A DNA stretch of 34,742 bases from Candidatus Adlerbacteria bacterium (GCA_903878285.1 CAIRHB010000003.1:1-34742), one strand, 5' to 3'. Positions 15,853-22,428 are shown, numbered from the stretch's first letter. The notes: generated by a model from the sequence alone, not told the origin. Translations and numbers: made by a program.

Positions 15853-16470
15853 ATGAAAATCGTGTTCACGACGACGTCGACTTTTTCTTTTGACACGCTC
15901 ATCGCGTTGACGAACGTGGAAGGGGTCGGCTACGACCCCAACTTCGGCTGCACAGCCGAGGTGGCGACCTGCCTGAAAGGGCAGGTCAAACTCTATCAGA
16001 AGGGGGCACTGGTGCAGGAAGCCCCGGCGGAGGGGTTCCGTTGGAAAGAGGTCGTCGTCGACGACCTCAAGGGCATGAAGGCGACATGGGTGACCCACGC
16101 GGGGCACACTTACGGCCTCCTGGGCGACCAGCCTGACGGCAGGGTCGCCTGGGTGTACAACGGCCCCGACCGAGGTTTCCTCCATCAGGTGTTACTGCCT
16201 GCTCTGGAGGACCCACGGGTTCTGTGGGTCGAGGGTTCCTATGGGCGATACGAGGGTCCCGACGCCCTCGAGGCCTACCGCCGTCGCAAGACGGCGTGGG
16301 TTAAAATGTTTGACCCACTGCGGCGGGCGAAGGAGCTCGACGGTCGCCCGTCGAGCTTCGATGTTGGCCGGGTTGCGGCCGCCGCCTACGTGGCGGCCGT
16401 GACCGAAGACCAGGAGACTCACCCGCCATACTGGCAGGAGATCCTGTCCTGCCTGGAACGGCTGGGTTAA
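15853..16470 (+). CDS. ORF B of the GC-rich element, unknown protein rich in perfect mRNA hairpins
   Basis: A 205-residue predicted soluble protein of no recognised family, with a beta-rich first half (MKIVFTTTSTFSFDTLIAL; KATWVTHAGHTYGLLGDQP) and a helical second half (ALEAYRRRKTAWVKMFDPLRRAKEL). The start was set at ATG 15853 because GGAGAG (15843-15848) is 4 nt upstream; a frame open to 15718 runs through the leader motif. The coding strand holds at least eleven perfect stems of 6-10 bp, for example 15966-15987 (8 bp), 16048-16068 (9 bp), 16279-16296 (7 bp, GCAA loop), 16334-16357 (10 bp) and 16376-16399 (8 bp). No sequence similarity to ORF A is apparent. Confidence 0.65.
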   Translation: MKIVFTTTSTFSFDTLIALTNVEGVGYDPNFGCTAEVATCLKGQVKLYQKGALVQEAPAEGFRWKEVVVDDLKGMKATWVTHAGHTYGLLGDQPDGRVAWVYNGPDRGFLHQVLLPALEDPRVLWVEGSYGRYEGPDALEAYRRRKTAWVKMFDPLRRAKELDGRPSSFDVGRVAAAAYVAAVTEDQETHPPYWQEILSCLERLG

Positions 16471-16531
16471 TTCTTCTCGTTCGGTGTGTGTTTTGCCCGC
16501 ACACCGGACGTCTGGCTAGGCAACACTTGGC

Positions 16532-16559
16532 GCGGGCGGTGGTTGGTTCCACCGCTCGC
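16532..16559 (+). other. Eleven-bp hairpin between ORFs B and C
   Basis: GCGGGCGGTGG (16532-16542) pairs with CCACCGCTCGC (16549-16559), eleven pairs with one G-U and a 6-nt loop. A 7-bp stem CGGTGTG/CACACCG (16482-16506) precedes it. No T run follows, so it is not a terminator. Confidence 0.6.
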
Positions 16560-16669
16560 ATCTTGGTCCCGACAATGCTTTGGTTAGCAACGTCAGGTCC
16601 TTCTTTGAGGACATAACTGCGCGGCTCATGGTGAGCCTCGGGTGGTGTCTTCAAACAGAGGAGAGACTG

Positions 16670-16927
16670 TTGGTCAAAAAGAAAGAACCCGAGATCATTA
16701 ATCTCGACAACACCATGCTCTCGGCGGACACCGTCGCGGCGTGGCGTGCTGTCGCCGAGCGTATCGGCCCGGCGTTTTTGCAGATTAGGATTCGCCCAAG
16801 CGACATCCCCGACGAGCGGGCGCGGGTCGAGCTCGACGGTGCGTTGACGATTTTCGTCACGCTGCCGGGCGGCAGGGGCGAGATCAGTTTGCGTGTACCA
16901 GCTGAGCACTGGTTGCGCAAGCAGTAG
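16670..16927 (+). CDS. ORF C of the GC-rich element, unknown 85-residue protein
   Basis: TTG at 16670 is chosen as start because the element's common ribosome-binding site GGAGAG (16660-16665) lies 4 nt upstream, exactly as for ORF B. The frame is open further upstream to 16580, but without a comparable site. The protein starts with a Lys-rich end (VKKKEPEIINLDNTML), then a helix (SADTVAAWRAVAERIG) and a beta segment (VELDGALTIFVTL, EISLRVPAEHWL). No family is recognised. Hairpins inside the coding sequence are fewer than in ORFs A and B. The stop is followed at once by a run of hairpins and the ribozyme. Confidence 0.55.
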   Translation: MVKKKEPEIINLDNTMLSADTVAAWRAVAERIGPAFLQIRIRPSDIPDERARVELDGALTIFVTLPGGRGEISLRVPAEHWLRKQ

Positions 16928-16928
16928 G

Positions 16929-17015
16929 GGCGGGAGACAACCCGCCTAGCAACAGAAGCAGCCCGCCACCTTGGTGGTCGGCTGCAAAAATCCCGCGCAG
17001 TTCGACTCTGCGCGG
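16929..17015 (+). other. Three consecutive hairpins, the last with a tRNA-like T arm
   Basis: The stems are GGCGGG/CCCGCC just after the ORF C stop, then GCAGCC/GGCTGC (16957-16985) with an inner CCACC/GGTGG, then CCGCGCAG (16993-17000) with CTGCGCGG (17008-17015). The last loop is TTCGACT, the sequence of a tRNA T loop on an extended stem. No full tRNA or tmRNA can be built around it. Confidence 0.6.
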
Positions 17016-17106
17016 TTCCGTCTCGGGATGGTGTCCCGACTGATGAGTCCCCCCTCGTCCCTCGATATGCTCGGGACTACGAAGGGCAAGTTAGGACGAA
17101 ACGGAA
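17016..17106 (+). ncRNA. Type III hammerhead ribozyme
   Basis: All core elements are present in order. Stem III is TTCCGT (17016-17021) with ACGGAA (17101-17106). The cleavage base is C17022, after the GUC triplet. Stem I is TCGGGA (17023-17028) with TCCCGA (17034-17039), loop TGGTG. The core CUGAUGA is at 17040-17046. Stem II begins GTCC (17047-17050) and closes GGAC (17094-17097), with a branched interior of about 43 nt that includes GTCCC/GGGAC. GAAA is at 17098-17101. The open helix is III, so it is type III. Predicted self-cleavage falls between 17022 and 17023, on the same strand as ORFs A-C. Downstream TTGCCC (17118-17123) could compete for GGGCAA in stem II. Confidence 0.9.
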
Positions 17107-17130
17107 GAATAAAAAAATTGCCCCTCCGGC

Positions 17131-17195
17131 GTTGCGGGTGAGTGGTGCGTTGAGCTTTCGCTCCGCACTAGCTAATACTACGCGAGCGAGACCTC
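17131..17195 (+). other. Intergenic hairpin right of the element
   Basis: GTGCG-TT-GAGC-TTTC-GCTC-CGCAC forms a 9-bp stem with a 2-nt bulge near 17145-17170. No gene is seen between the ribozyme and the toxin gene. Confidence 0.45.
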
Positions 17196-17246
17196 AAAAT
17201 CTCTCTCCTCGCGCATCAATCGCGCCCGCAGCGCCGGGGGTGTATC
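17196..17246. repeat. Direct repeat copy A, flanking the toxin-antitoxin pair
   Basis: A 51-bp sequence beginning AAAATCTCTCTCCTCGCGC and ending GGGGGTGTATC. Copy B at 17813-17861 has the same sequence except one CT deletion and one C/T change. Copy A ends 1 nt before the toxin stop codon. Confidence 0.9.
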
Positions 17247-17247
17247 T

Positions 17248-17580
17248 CTATATCGTCGTGATTGCGCGCAACAGCTTGTTGATGCTTCGCGTTGTTTTGG
17301 TATCGAGCGTGCCGATAGTCTTGATAATCCGTCGTGCATCAATCGCTCGCAGTTGGAAGATGAGCGCGATTGAGGTTGTGGACAATCCATTTTCTTTGCT
17401 AGGCGAAATCGGGAGAGTCGAGGTAAAGCGCAAAGATGCCGAGTTTGAGGTGAGTGGAATAAGTAATGCGATACCGTTTTGTACCGAGACGATAATGCCA
17501 GGACGCAATCCAACTTGCTCATGTCCGAAGGGTGTAGCGCCAAGGTCGACCATGACGACAGAACCGGCAGCATGTTTCAT
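17248..17580 (-). CDS. MazF/PemK-family toxin
   Basis: A 110-residue predicted mRNA endoribonuclease. Motifs of the MazF fold are GSVVMVDLG at the N-terminus, then QVGLRPGIIVS with the conserved R-P (catalytic Arg region), VPLTS-like IPLTSNSASLRF, GLSTTSIALIFQLRAIDARRI with the conserved Ser/Thr and the D-x-R-R segment, and IGTLDTKTTRSINKLLRAI at the end. The start is the ATG at 17580, which overlaps the antitoxin stop (ATGA), typical of coupled toxin-antitoxin pairs. It lies directly between two 50-bp direct repeats. Confidence 0.88.
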   Translation of the reverse strand: MKHAAGSVVMVDLGATPFGHEQVGLRPGIIVSVQNGIALLIPLTSNSASLRFTSTLPISPSKENGLSTTSIALIFQLRAIDARRIIKTIGTLDTKTTRSINKLLRAITTI

Positions 17581-17786
17581 GCGCGCTGTTTGTGTGACCA
17601 ATGGGAAAAGTCGGCGGTCGAGGCAGCGTCCCACATCCCGAGCTCTTCTTGTAGTTGGGTATCTAGCTGCAAGAGTTGGTTGTAGTGTGTGAGTGCATTG
17701 TGCACGTACTCCTGCTCGGAGATATTAAGTCGCGCACGATTGCTCGCAACCTGTTTTTTTGCTGTTTGCGAGATGGTGAGTTTCAT
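17577..17786 (-). CDS. Antitoxin of the MazF-type pair
   Basis: A 69-residue protein MKLTISQTAKKQVASNRARLNISEQEYVHNALTHYNQLLQ, with a ribbon-helix-helix-like N-terminus and an acidic, Trp-containing C-terminus (LGMWDAASTADFSHW) suited to wrap a toxin. The start was set at 17786: TATACT with a TG-C extension (17799-17794) lies 7 nt upstream, so the operon mRNA is leaderless. A longer frame to 17870 would translate repeat B and is rejected. It overlaps the toxin start by 4 nt. Confidence 0.8.
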   Translation of the reverse strand: MKLTISQTAKKQVASNRARLNISEQEYVHNALTHYNQLLQLDTQLQEELGMWDAASTADFSHWSHKQRA

Positions 17787-17812
17787 GTCAGACAGTATAG
17801 CATAGTGCGCCA

Positions 17813-17861
17813 AAAATCTCTCCTCGCGCATCAATCGCGCCCGCAGCGCTGGGGGTGTATC
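17813..17861. repeat. Direct repeat copy B, upstream of the toxin-antitoxin pair
   Basis: 49 bp, nearly identical to 17196-17246. It lies just upstream of the antitoxin -10 box, so the repeat edge supplies the -35 region. Confidence 0.9.
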
Positions 17862-17875
17862 CTGTTTCATGCATC

Positions 17876-17911
17876 AAAAAACCACCGACTCGGTATGAGC
17901 GGTGGTCTTTT
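17876..17911 (-). terminator. Intrinsic terminator of the nusA-ppa-tig group
   Basis: ACCACCG (17881-17887) pairs with CGGTGGT (17900-17906). On the minus strand the stem is followed by six T (complement of 17875-17880); on the plus strand by CTTTT, so it may work both ways. Confidence 0.85.
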
Positions 17912-17949
17912 GCGTGTGTTGTGATGCGGGGAAGGGAACAGTTGCAACG

Positions 17950-19113
17950 TTATTCGTGTGAGTGTCCTTCGTGGTCGCTGTGGTCATGTCCCTCATGTGC
18001 ATCTGGTTTCGCAGATGCGGGAGTGGAAATATCTTCGCCCTCAAGGAGTTTGAGGACACGCTCGTTGCGCAGGACGGTTTCGATATGGACGCGGACCAAC
18101 TCGGGGCGCGCGTCGGGGAAGTGCTCGAGCGCATGTTTGAGTTCTTCATCAACCTGCGCGGTGTCAGCCTCGACTTTTTGCTCGACGGCGAGCTTGTTGA
18201 GTGCCAACTGGAGCTTTGCGCGTTTGCGTGCCTGCTCGCGGAAGTCGTCGCGGATCTCGTCATCGGTCTTTTTGACCTGCTTGAGGTACTCGTCGAACGA
18301 CAACCCAAAGCGCGCGATATCTTCCTTCATCTGCTCGATAATCTTCTCGAGCTCGCTTTCGACAAAGACGCGCGGAACAGCGACGTCGGTCTGCTCGAGT
18401 AATGCGTCGACGATTTTGCCGCGTCGCGTGTCTTTCGCTTTCTGCACCTTTTCCTGCTGCATATTCTCGCGCAGTTTGGTCTTGAGGTCGCTCAGGTCGG
18501 CAAATTGTCCCAACGATTGTGCAAAGGCGTCATCGAGCGCAGGGAGGGCGGTCTTCTTTTCTGTTGTCTCTGTCGCACTATCAGTCGCCGTCTCGGTGCT
18601 TGCGTCAACTGCCTGTGTTTCGTCCTTTGCGGCGCGTGCTTTGCGGATCTGCTCGAGCGCTTCGTCGATCTCCGAATCGAGCACGTCGGGTACGGTGTCG
18701 ACGGCGACCTTGCCGGCGATCTCCTGCCAGTCCTTGGGGAGCGTCACGAGGGGGTAGACTGCTGCAACAACGGTGATGCCAACGGGGTTGCCGGGAGCTA
18801 ACTTGGTGATCTTTACATCTGGTCGGCCGACCGCGTCCACCTTGTGTTCATCAAGTAAAACGGGGTAGAGGTCGCGCATGTACAGCTCGACCGCCTCCTC
18901 GAGGAGCGCGACCTCACCAACGCGCTGTCGCACCATAGCCTCTGGCACGTGTCCTTTGCGAAACCCGGGCATCTCGACGTCTTCGGTAATCGACGCGAGC
19001 GCACGCGTGCTGTACACGGTCAGCTCGGCCGCAGGAATCTCGCCCGAGAGCTCGACCTCAGAGTCGGGCAGCTCTTTTTTAGTAAACGTCTTTGCAATAT
19101 CAGTGAGAGCCAT
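17950..19113 (-). CDS. tig: Trigger factor lacking the PPIase domain, His-rich tail
   Basis: A 387-residue ribosome-bound chaperone. The N-terminal ribosome-binding domain has the signature MPGFRKGHVPEAMVRQRVGE (48-67). After the conserved YPLVTLPKDWQEI segment and a helix (EIDEALEQIRKARAAKDE), the FKBP-like PPIase domain is absent. A Thr/Glu-rich linker of about 25 residues leads directly to ALPALDDAFAQSLGQF, the start of the C-terminal chaperone arms. The end of the protein is a His/Asp/Glu tail, DAHEGHDHSDHEGHSHE, which could bind metal. It is 60 nt downstream of ppa and is followed by a terminator. Confidence 0.92.
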   Translation of the reverse strand: MALTDIAKTFTKKELPDSEVELSGEIPAAELTVYSTRALASITEDVEMPGFRKGHVPEAMVRQRVGEVALLEEAVELYMRDLYPVLLDEHKVDAVGRPDVKITKLAPGNPVGITVVAAVYPLVTLPKDWQEIAGKVAVDTVPDVLDSEIDEALEQIRKARAAKDETQAVDASTETATDSATETTEKKTALPALDDAFAQSLGQFADLSDLKTKLRENMQQEKVQKAKDTRRGKIVDALLEQTDVAVPRVFVESELEKIIEQMKEDIARFGLSFDEYLKQVKKTDDEIRDDFREQARKRAKLQLALNKLAVEQKVEADTAQVDEELKHALEHFPDARPELVRVHIETVLRNERVLKLLEGEDISTPASAKPDAHEGHDHSDHEGHSHE

Positions 19114-19173
19114 GTGATGGGATAGTTTGCGAGTAGTTTTTTGTAAGTGTGCGAGTAGGGAAGTGATAGCTGC

Positions 19174-19707
19174 CTATTTTTTGCTGTACTTGTCGGCGTA
19201 GAGCTTGATGCTCTTCTCAAACGCAGCAACTGCCGCGTCGGCGTCCTGTGCCTCGCCGACCTCCACCGGCGCTGGCTTGCCCTTGAGCATCTTGTACGTC
19301 TCGAAGAAGTGGCGAAACTCTTTGATCGTGTGCTTGTTTATGTCGGCGAGCGAACGCACGTCATCCCAGCGCTTGTCCTCGGTCGGAACGGCGATAATCT
19401 TATAGTCCGACTCGCCGCTGTCGATCATCGGTAGCACCGCGACCGGGCGCACCGTGACCAAGATGCCGGGCGCGAGCGGGTAGGTGGTGAGCACGACCAC
19501 GTCGAGCGGGTCGCCGTCGTCCCAGAGTGTCTGCGGCACAAAGCCGTAGTCGAACGGATACGCAGCGGCCGAGTAGTTTGCACGGTCGAGCTTAATCAAG
19601 CCTGTTTTTTTATCGAGCTCGTACTTGTTGTTTGATCCGCGAGGGATCTCGATGATTACGTTCATCTCCTGTGCGCTGCCCGGCTCGATATCTTGCCAAA
19701 GATTCAT
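19174..19707 (-). CDS. ppa: Inorganic pyrophosphatase (family I)
   Basis: A 177-residue soluble enzyme hydrolysing pyrophosphate. Motifs are VIIEIPRGSNNKYELDKKTG, then YPFDYGFVPQT, the metal-binding signature DDGDPLDVVV, and EDKRWDDVRSLADI near the end. Length is normal for bacterial family I enzymes (about 175). It lies 73 nt downstream of nusA and 60 nt upstream of tig on the same strand, so one operon is likely. Confidence 0.96.
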   Translation of the reverse strand: MNLWQDIEPGSAQEMNVIIEIPRGSNNKYELDKKTGLIKLDRANYSAAAYPFDYGFVPQTLWDDGDPLDVVVLTTYPLAPGILVTVRPVAVLPMIDSGESDYKIIAVPTEDKRWDDVRSLADINKHTIKEFRHFFETYKMLKGKPAPVEVGEAQDADAAVAAFEKSIKLYADKYSKK

Positions 19708-19780
19708 GTGTTTTTTCAGATTAGTTTTGTAAGTAGTGAGTATGTACTACTGAATACTAGTTCATACGCGAGCAGTATTG

Positions 19781-20950
19781 CTACTGTGCGTGTACCTCGC
19801 CTGTTGCGTCCGTTGCAGCGACCGTCTCGCCGCGAGTCGACTGGATGTCGATGCGCCAGCCGGTCAACTTTGCGGCGAGGCGTACATTTTGTCCACCGCG
19901 ACCAATCGCCAACGACTGCTGGTCCTCGGCGACCTTGATCGACGCCTTGTGCTCTGCCTCGTCGAGCTCGACCGACGTGATGCGTGCGGGCGAGAGCGCC
20001 TCTTCGATAAACTGCTTTGGGTTTTCGTTCCACTCGATGATGTCGATTTTCTCGCCGCCGAGCTCGGAGGTCACGGTCGAGACGCGCACGCCGCGCTGTC
20101 CGACCAAGGAACCGACTGGGTCGACATGCGGGTCGGTCGAAGCGACGGCGACCTTTGACCGGCTGCCAGCCTCGCGCGCGATCGCCTTAAATACCACAGT
20201 GCCATGTGCTGCCTCGGGTGCCTCCATCTCGAAGAGTTTTGCGAGGAAGTTCGGATGTGCGCGGGAGAGGCGTAGGTAGATGCCGCGCGGGCTGTCCTCG
20301 ACTTGGTAGAGCAGGCCGCGAATACGCTCGCCTTGGCGGTAGCGCTCGCCAGGGATCTGCTCGTCGTAGGGGAGGATGCCGGTTGCGCGGCCGAGGTCGA
20401 CAAAAATATTACCGCGCTCCATACGTTGCACGGTGCCAGAAACAATCTCGCCCTGGCGTTTGCCAAACTCGGCAACAACGGAGACCTTCTCTGCTTCGCG
20501 GATCTTTTGGATAATCACCTGCTTGGCGGTCTGTGCGGCGATGCGGCCATAATCATCCTTTGCCTCGAGCGGGAAGACGAGCTCGTCGCCCACCTTCGCA
20601 TCGCGCTTGATAAATTTGGCGTCCGCAAGCGGGATATGCTGCTCGGCGTTAAAGCGCGGCAGAGTGTCTTCCTCTTCATCTTCCTTGTCCTCCGTAGCTT
20701 CAGCGGAAGAGGAGTCCGAGTCGCTAAAGCGCACGGTGCTTTCGTCGACAACTTCTTTGACCTGCTGGAACTCGGTTGTGCCTGCGGCTAAGTCGATCTG
20801 CGCACGGATAATCTGCCCGCGCTTGGCGTACTCCTTTTTATATGCGGTCGCGAGCGCCGCCTCGATTGCCTCGACAACTTTGGCGCGCGGAATACCGCGC
20901 TCGTCCTCCAACTCGCCGAGCACCGAATTGATAACTTTAAGATCAAACAT
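19781..20950 (-). CDS. nusA: Transcription elongation/termination factor NusA
   Basis: A 389-residue protein. The N-terminal RNA polymerase-binding domain (INSVLGELEDERGIPRAKVVEAIEAALATAYKKEY) is interrupted by a Ser/Glu/Asp-rich insertion (SDSDSSSAEATEDKEDEEED). Then come the S1 domain (GEIVSGTVQRMERGNIFVDLGRATGILP), KH1 (DPVGSLVGQRGVRVSTVTSELGGEKIDIIEW) and KH2 (LAIGRGGQNVRLAAKLTGWRIDI). There is no acidic C-terminal repeat, as usual outside gamma-proteobacteria. It opens the minus-strand group nusA-ppa-tig. Confidence 0.95.
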   Translation of the reverse strand: MFDLKVINSVLGELEDERGIPRAKVVEAIEAALATAYKKEYAKRGQIIRAQIDLAAGTTEFQQVKEVVDESTVRFSDSDSSSAEATEDKEDEEEDTLPRFNAEQHIPLADAKFIKRDAKVGDELVFPLEAKDDYGRIAAQTAKQVIIQKIREAEKVSVVAEFGKRQGEIVSGTVQRMERGNIFVDLGRATGILPYDEQIPGERYRQGERIRGLLYQVEDSPRGIYLRLSRAHPNFLAKLFEMEAPEAAHGTVVFKAIAREAGSRSKVAVASTDPHVDPVGSLVGQRGVRVSTVTSELGGEKIDIIEWNENPKQFIEEALSPARITSVELDEAEHKASIKVAEDQQSLAIGRGGQNVRLAAKLTGWRIDIQSTRGETVAATDATGEVHAQ

Positions 20951-21013
20951 GGTGTATAAAATTAGTGAATAGTAAGCCCATTTCGCCCTTCTGGCAGCAC
21001 CTCTGGTACTCCT

Positions 21014-21046
21014 GAGAAAAGAACGACCGCCCTCTCGGGGCGGTTA
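21014..21046 (-). terminator. Probable terminator of the dioxygenase-NUDIX transcript
   Basis: ACCGCCC (21026-21032) pairs with GGGCGGT (21038-21044). On the minus strand it is followed by CGTTCTTTTC. Confidence 0.6.
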
Positions 21047-21125
21047 CCAGACACATCCACTATATATGGAGCGGGTGGGGAAGTCAACTCGCGCAAGCGA
21101 CTCCTGTCTTGGTTTAAATAGGGTT

Positions 21126-21157
21126 AATGCCGCACCAGACAAGGTACGGCATTTTTT
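21126..21157 (+). terminator. Intrinsic terminator on the plus strand without an upstream gene
   Basis: AATGCCG (21126-21132) pairs with CGGCATT (21047+100 to 21153), with an inner ACC/GGT, followed by a run of six T. The only gene nearby on the plus strand ends far upstream, so it could close a short unannotated transcript. Confidence 0.6.
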
Positions 21158-21160
21158 AGA

Positions 21161-21622
21161 TCAGAAGGTTTCCTCGTACTGTCTCGCTCCTGTTCTGGCG
21201 ACCCTCGCCACGTTCTCCATAGACCCAACTGAATCTATAGGGCACCACGTCATTTCTGCGATTTCTGCATCTCGATCAGTTCCAATGCAGTTAATCACAG
21301 CGAGGAATATCTGCACGGTGTCCCTTTTCCCTTCTCCTTCTGTGTAGTATTTTCCTAGTTCTCGTAGTGAAAGGGCTTCACATCCGAGTTCTTCTCGTAA
21401 CTCACGTTGGATTGCGGTCTCGGGCGTTTCTTTCCTTGGGTTGTACTTTCCTCCTGGAAGATTCCAGAGTGATTTGTCGCCGTAAGTGTGCCGCACCAAG
21501 AGAATGTTGCCAATCTCTCTCTCGAGTACTACAACCGCTTTAACGCCGAATGTTTTTGGACGGAACAGTTTCCAATAGATTCGGACCAGCGGCATAAGTG
21601 CTTTTAGTATTAGCGCTTTCAT
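21161..21622 (-). CDS. NUDIX hydrolase 1
   Basis: A 153-residue protein. The Nudix box GGKYNPRKETPETAIQREL-REELG has the usual E-x7-RE-x-x-EE-x-G part, but six rather than five residues between the leading G and the first E. The N-terminus KALILKALMPLVRIYWKLF is hydrophobic and basic and may touch the membrane. The start is 1 nt after the dioxygenase stop, with GAGG about 9 nt upstream, so translation is coupled. The substrate (a nucleoside diphosphate derivative) is unknown. Base composition is lower in GC than the neighbouring operon. Confidence 0.85.
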   Translation of the reverse strand: MKALILKALMPLVRIYWKLFRPKTFGVKAVVVLEREIGNILLVRHTYGDKSLWNLPGGKYNPRKETPETAIQRELREELGCEALSLRELGKYYTEGEGKRDTVQIFLAVINCIGTDRDAEIAEMTWCPIDSVGSMENVARVARTGARQYEETF

Positions 21623-21623
21623 A

Positions 21624-22334
21624 TTAGTACCTCACGGAGATGTTCAGGGGATCATCGAAACGCACGCGCACCAATACCCTCCTTCCTTTATAGGGCATTC
21701 TTCCGTGCAGGGTAATTTTATTGTTGATCAACAATATATCACCCCGCTGCCATCTGTGCCTAACCAAGAGGCTCCTTTCAAGGATGGTGTCGACTGTTTT
21801 GTACAAGTCTGCATCCTGGATACCGCGTCCTTGATGCCGAATATAGTTTTCAGGCACCTGGCCTCTGTATCTTAGGCTGCTTCTGTTGCACAACGGATGA
21901 ACAGCGTTTTCCCTTGGGTATGCCCTGCTGAAGTACTCGATTTCGGTGCAGGCAATTTCAGGGTGGTCGCGTTCTATAATTGCGCAAGCTTGTTTGCCGT
22001 TATAAACACTGGTCTCTCCCCCTGTTTCTGCTGGAACAACACAACCAAGAGCAAAATAGGGAGTGATTCCAGCTGTTGCATACACGCTTTCTGAGTGGAT
22101 TGCCAAGGGTTTGTCGTCTCCGCACCCTTCTAGGGTGACATATGCGGCCGATTTCGAAATCGTTCTGCCAAGAAGCACCATTGCAATGGTGAGGTATCTT
22201 TCCAGCTCTGCCGTATCTGTAGGCAGAGAAACCGGTCGAATTAAGACATAACCCTGCTCCTCTAGCTGTTGCATTGCGGAGTTTCTCGCTACCTCTGTTG
22301 AGGTGTCAAGCATTACAGGCTTAAGACTAGCCAT
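21624..22334 (-). CDS. TauD/TfdA-like Fe(II)/2-oxoglutarate dioxygenase
   Basis: A 236-residue enzyme starting MASLKPVML; GGAGG lies 6 nt before the start, a clear Shine-Dalgarno site. The iron site is H-x-E in PLAIHSESVYA (H-x-D/E is accepted in the family), with the distal His in NNKITLHGRMPYKGRRVLVRVRF, which also holds the Arg that binds 2-oxoglutarate. The Thr in GGETSVYNG fits the family pattern. The substrate is unknown; hydroxylation of a small molecule or free amino acid is possible. It forms a two-gene unit with NUDIX 1. Lower GC content and the Shine-Dalgarno start suggest acquisition. Confidence 0.75.
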   Translation of the reverse strand: MASLKPVMLDTSTEVARNSAMQQLEEQGYVLIRPVSLPTDTAELERYLTIAMVLLGRTISKSAAYVTLEGCGDDKPLAIHSESVYATAGITPYFALGCVVPAETGGETSVYNGKQACAIIERDHPEIACTEIEYFSRAYPRENAVHPLCNRSSLRYRGQVPENYIRHQGRGIQDADLYKTVDTILERSLLVRHRWQRGDILLINNKITLHGRMPYKGRRVLVRVRFDDPLNISVRY

Positions 22335-22428
22335 CTTCAACCTCCAATTGCAAGAGTTCTTCCAAATGGAAATATAGCAGGCTTTTCTCGTCTCGTCCCG
22401 TCACTTATGCCCGCCCTTTGCCGCGGTT

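Noticed and set aside
14259-17125. Integrated copy of an RNA phage or viroid-like genome
   Set aside because: The hairpin density recalls such genomes, but there is no replicase, coat or maturation protein that I can recognise, and the pairs are local rather than rod-like. Kept only as a hypothesis behind the main finding.
18500-20900. Long plus-strand frames opposite tig and nusA
   Set aside because: They are antisense shadows of strongly recognised genes in GC-rich codons.
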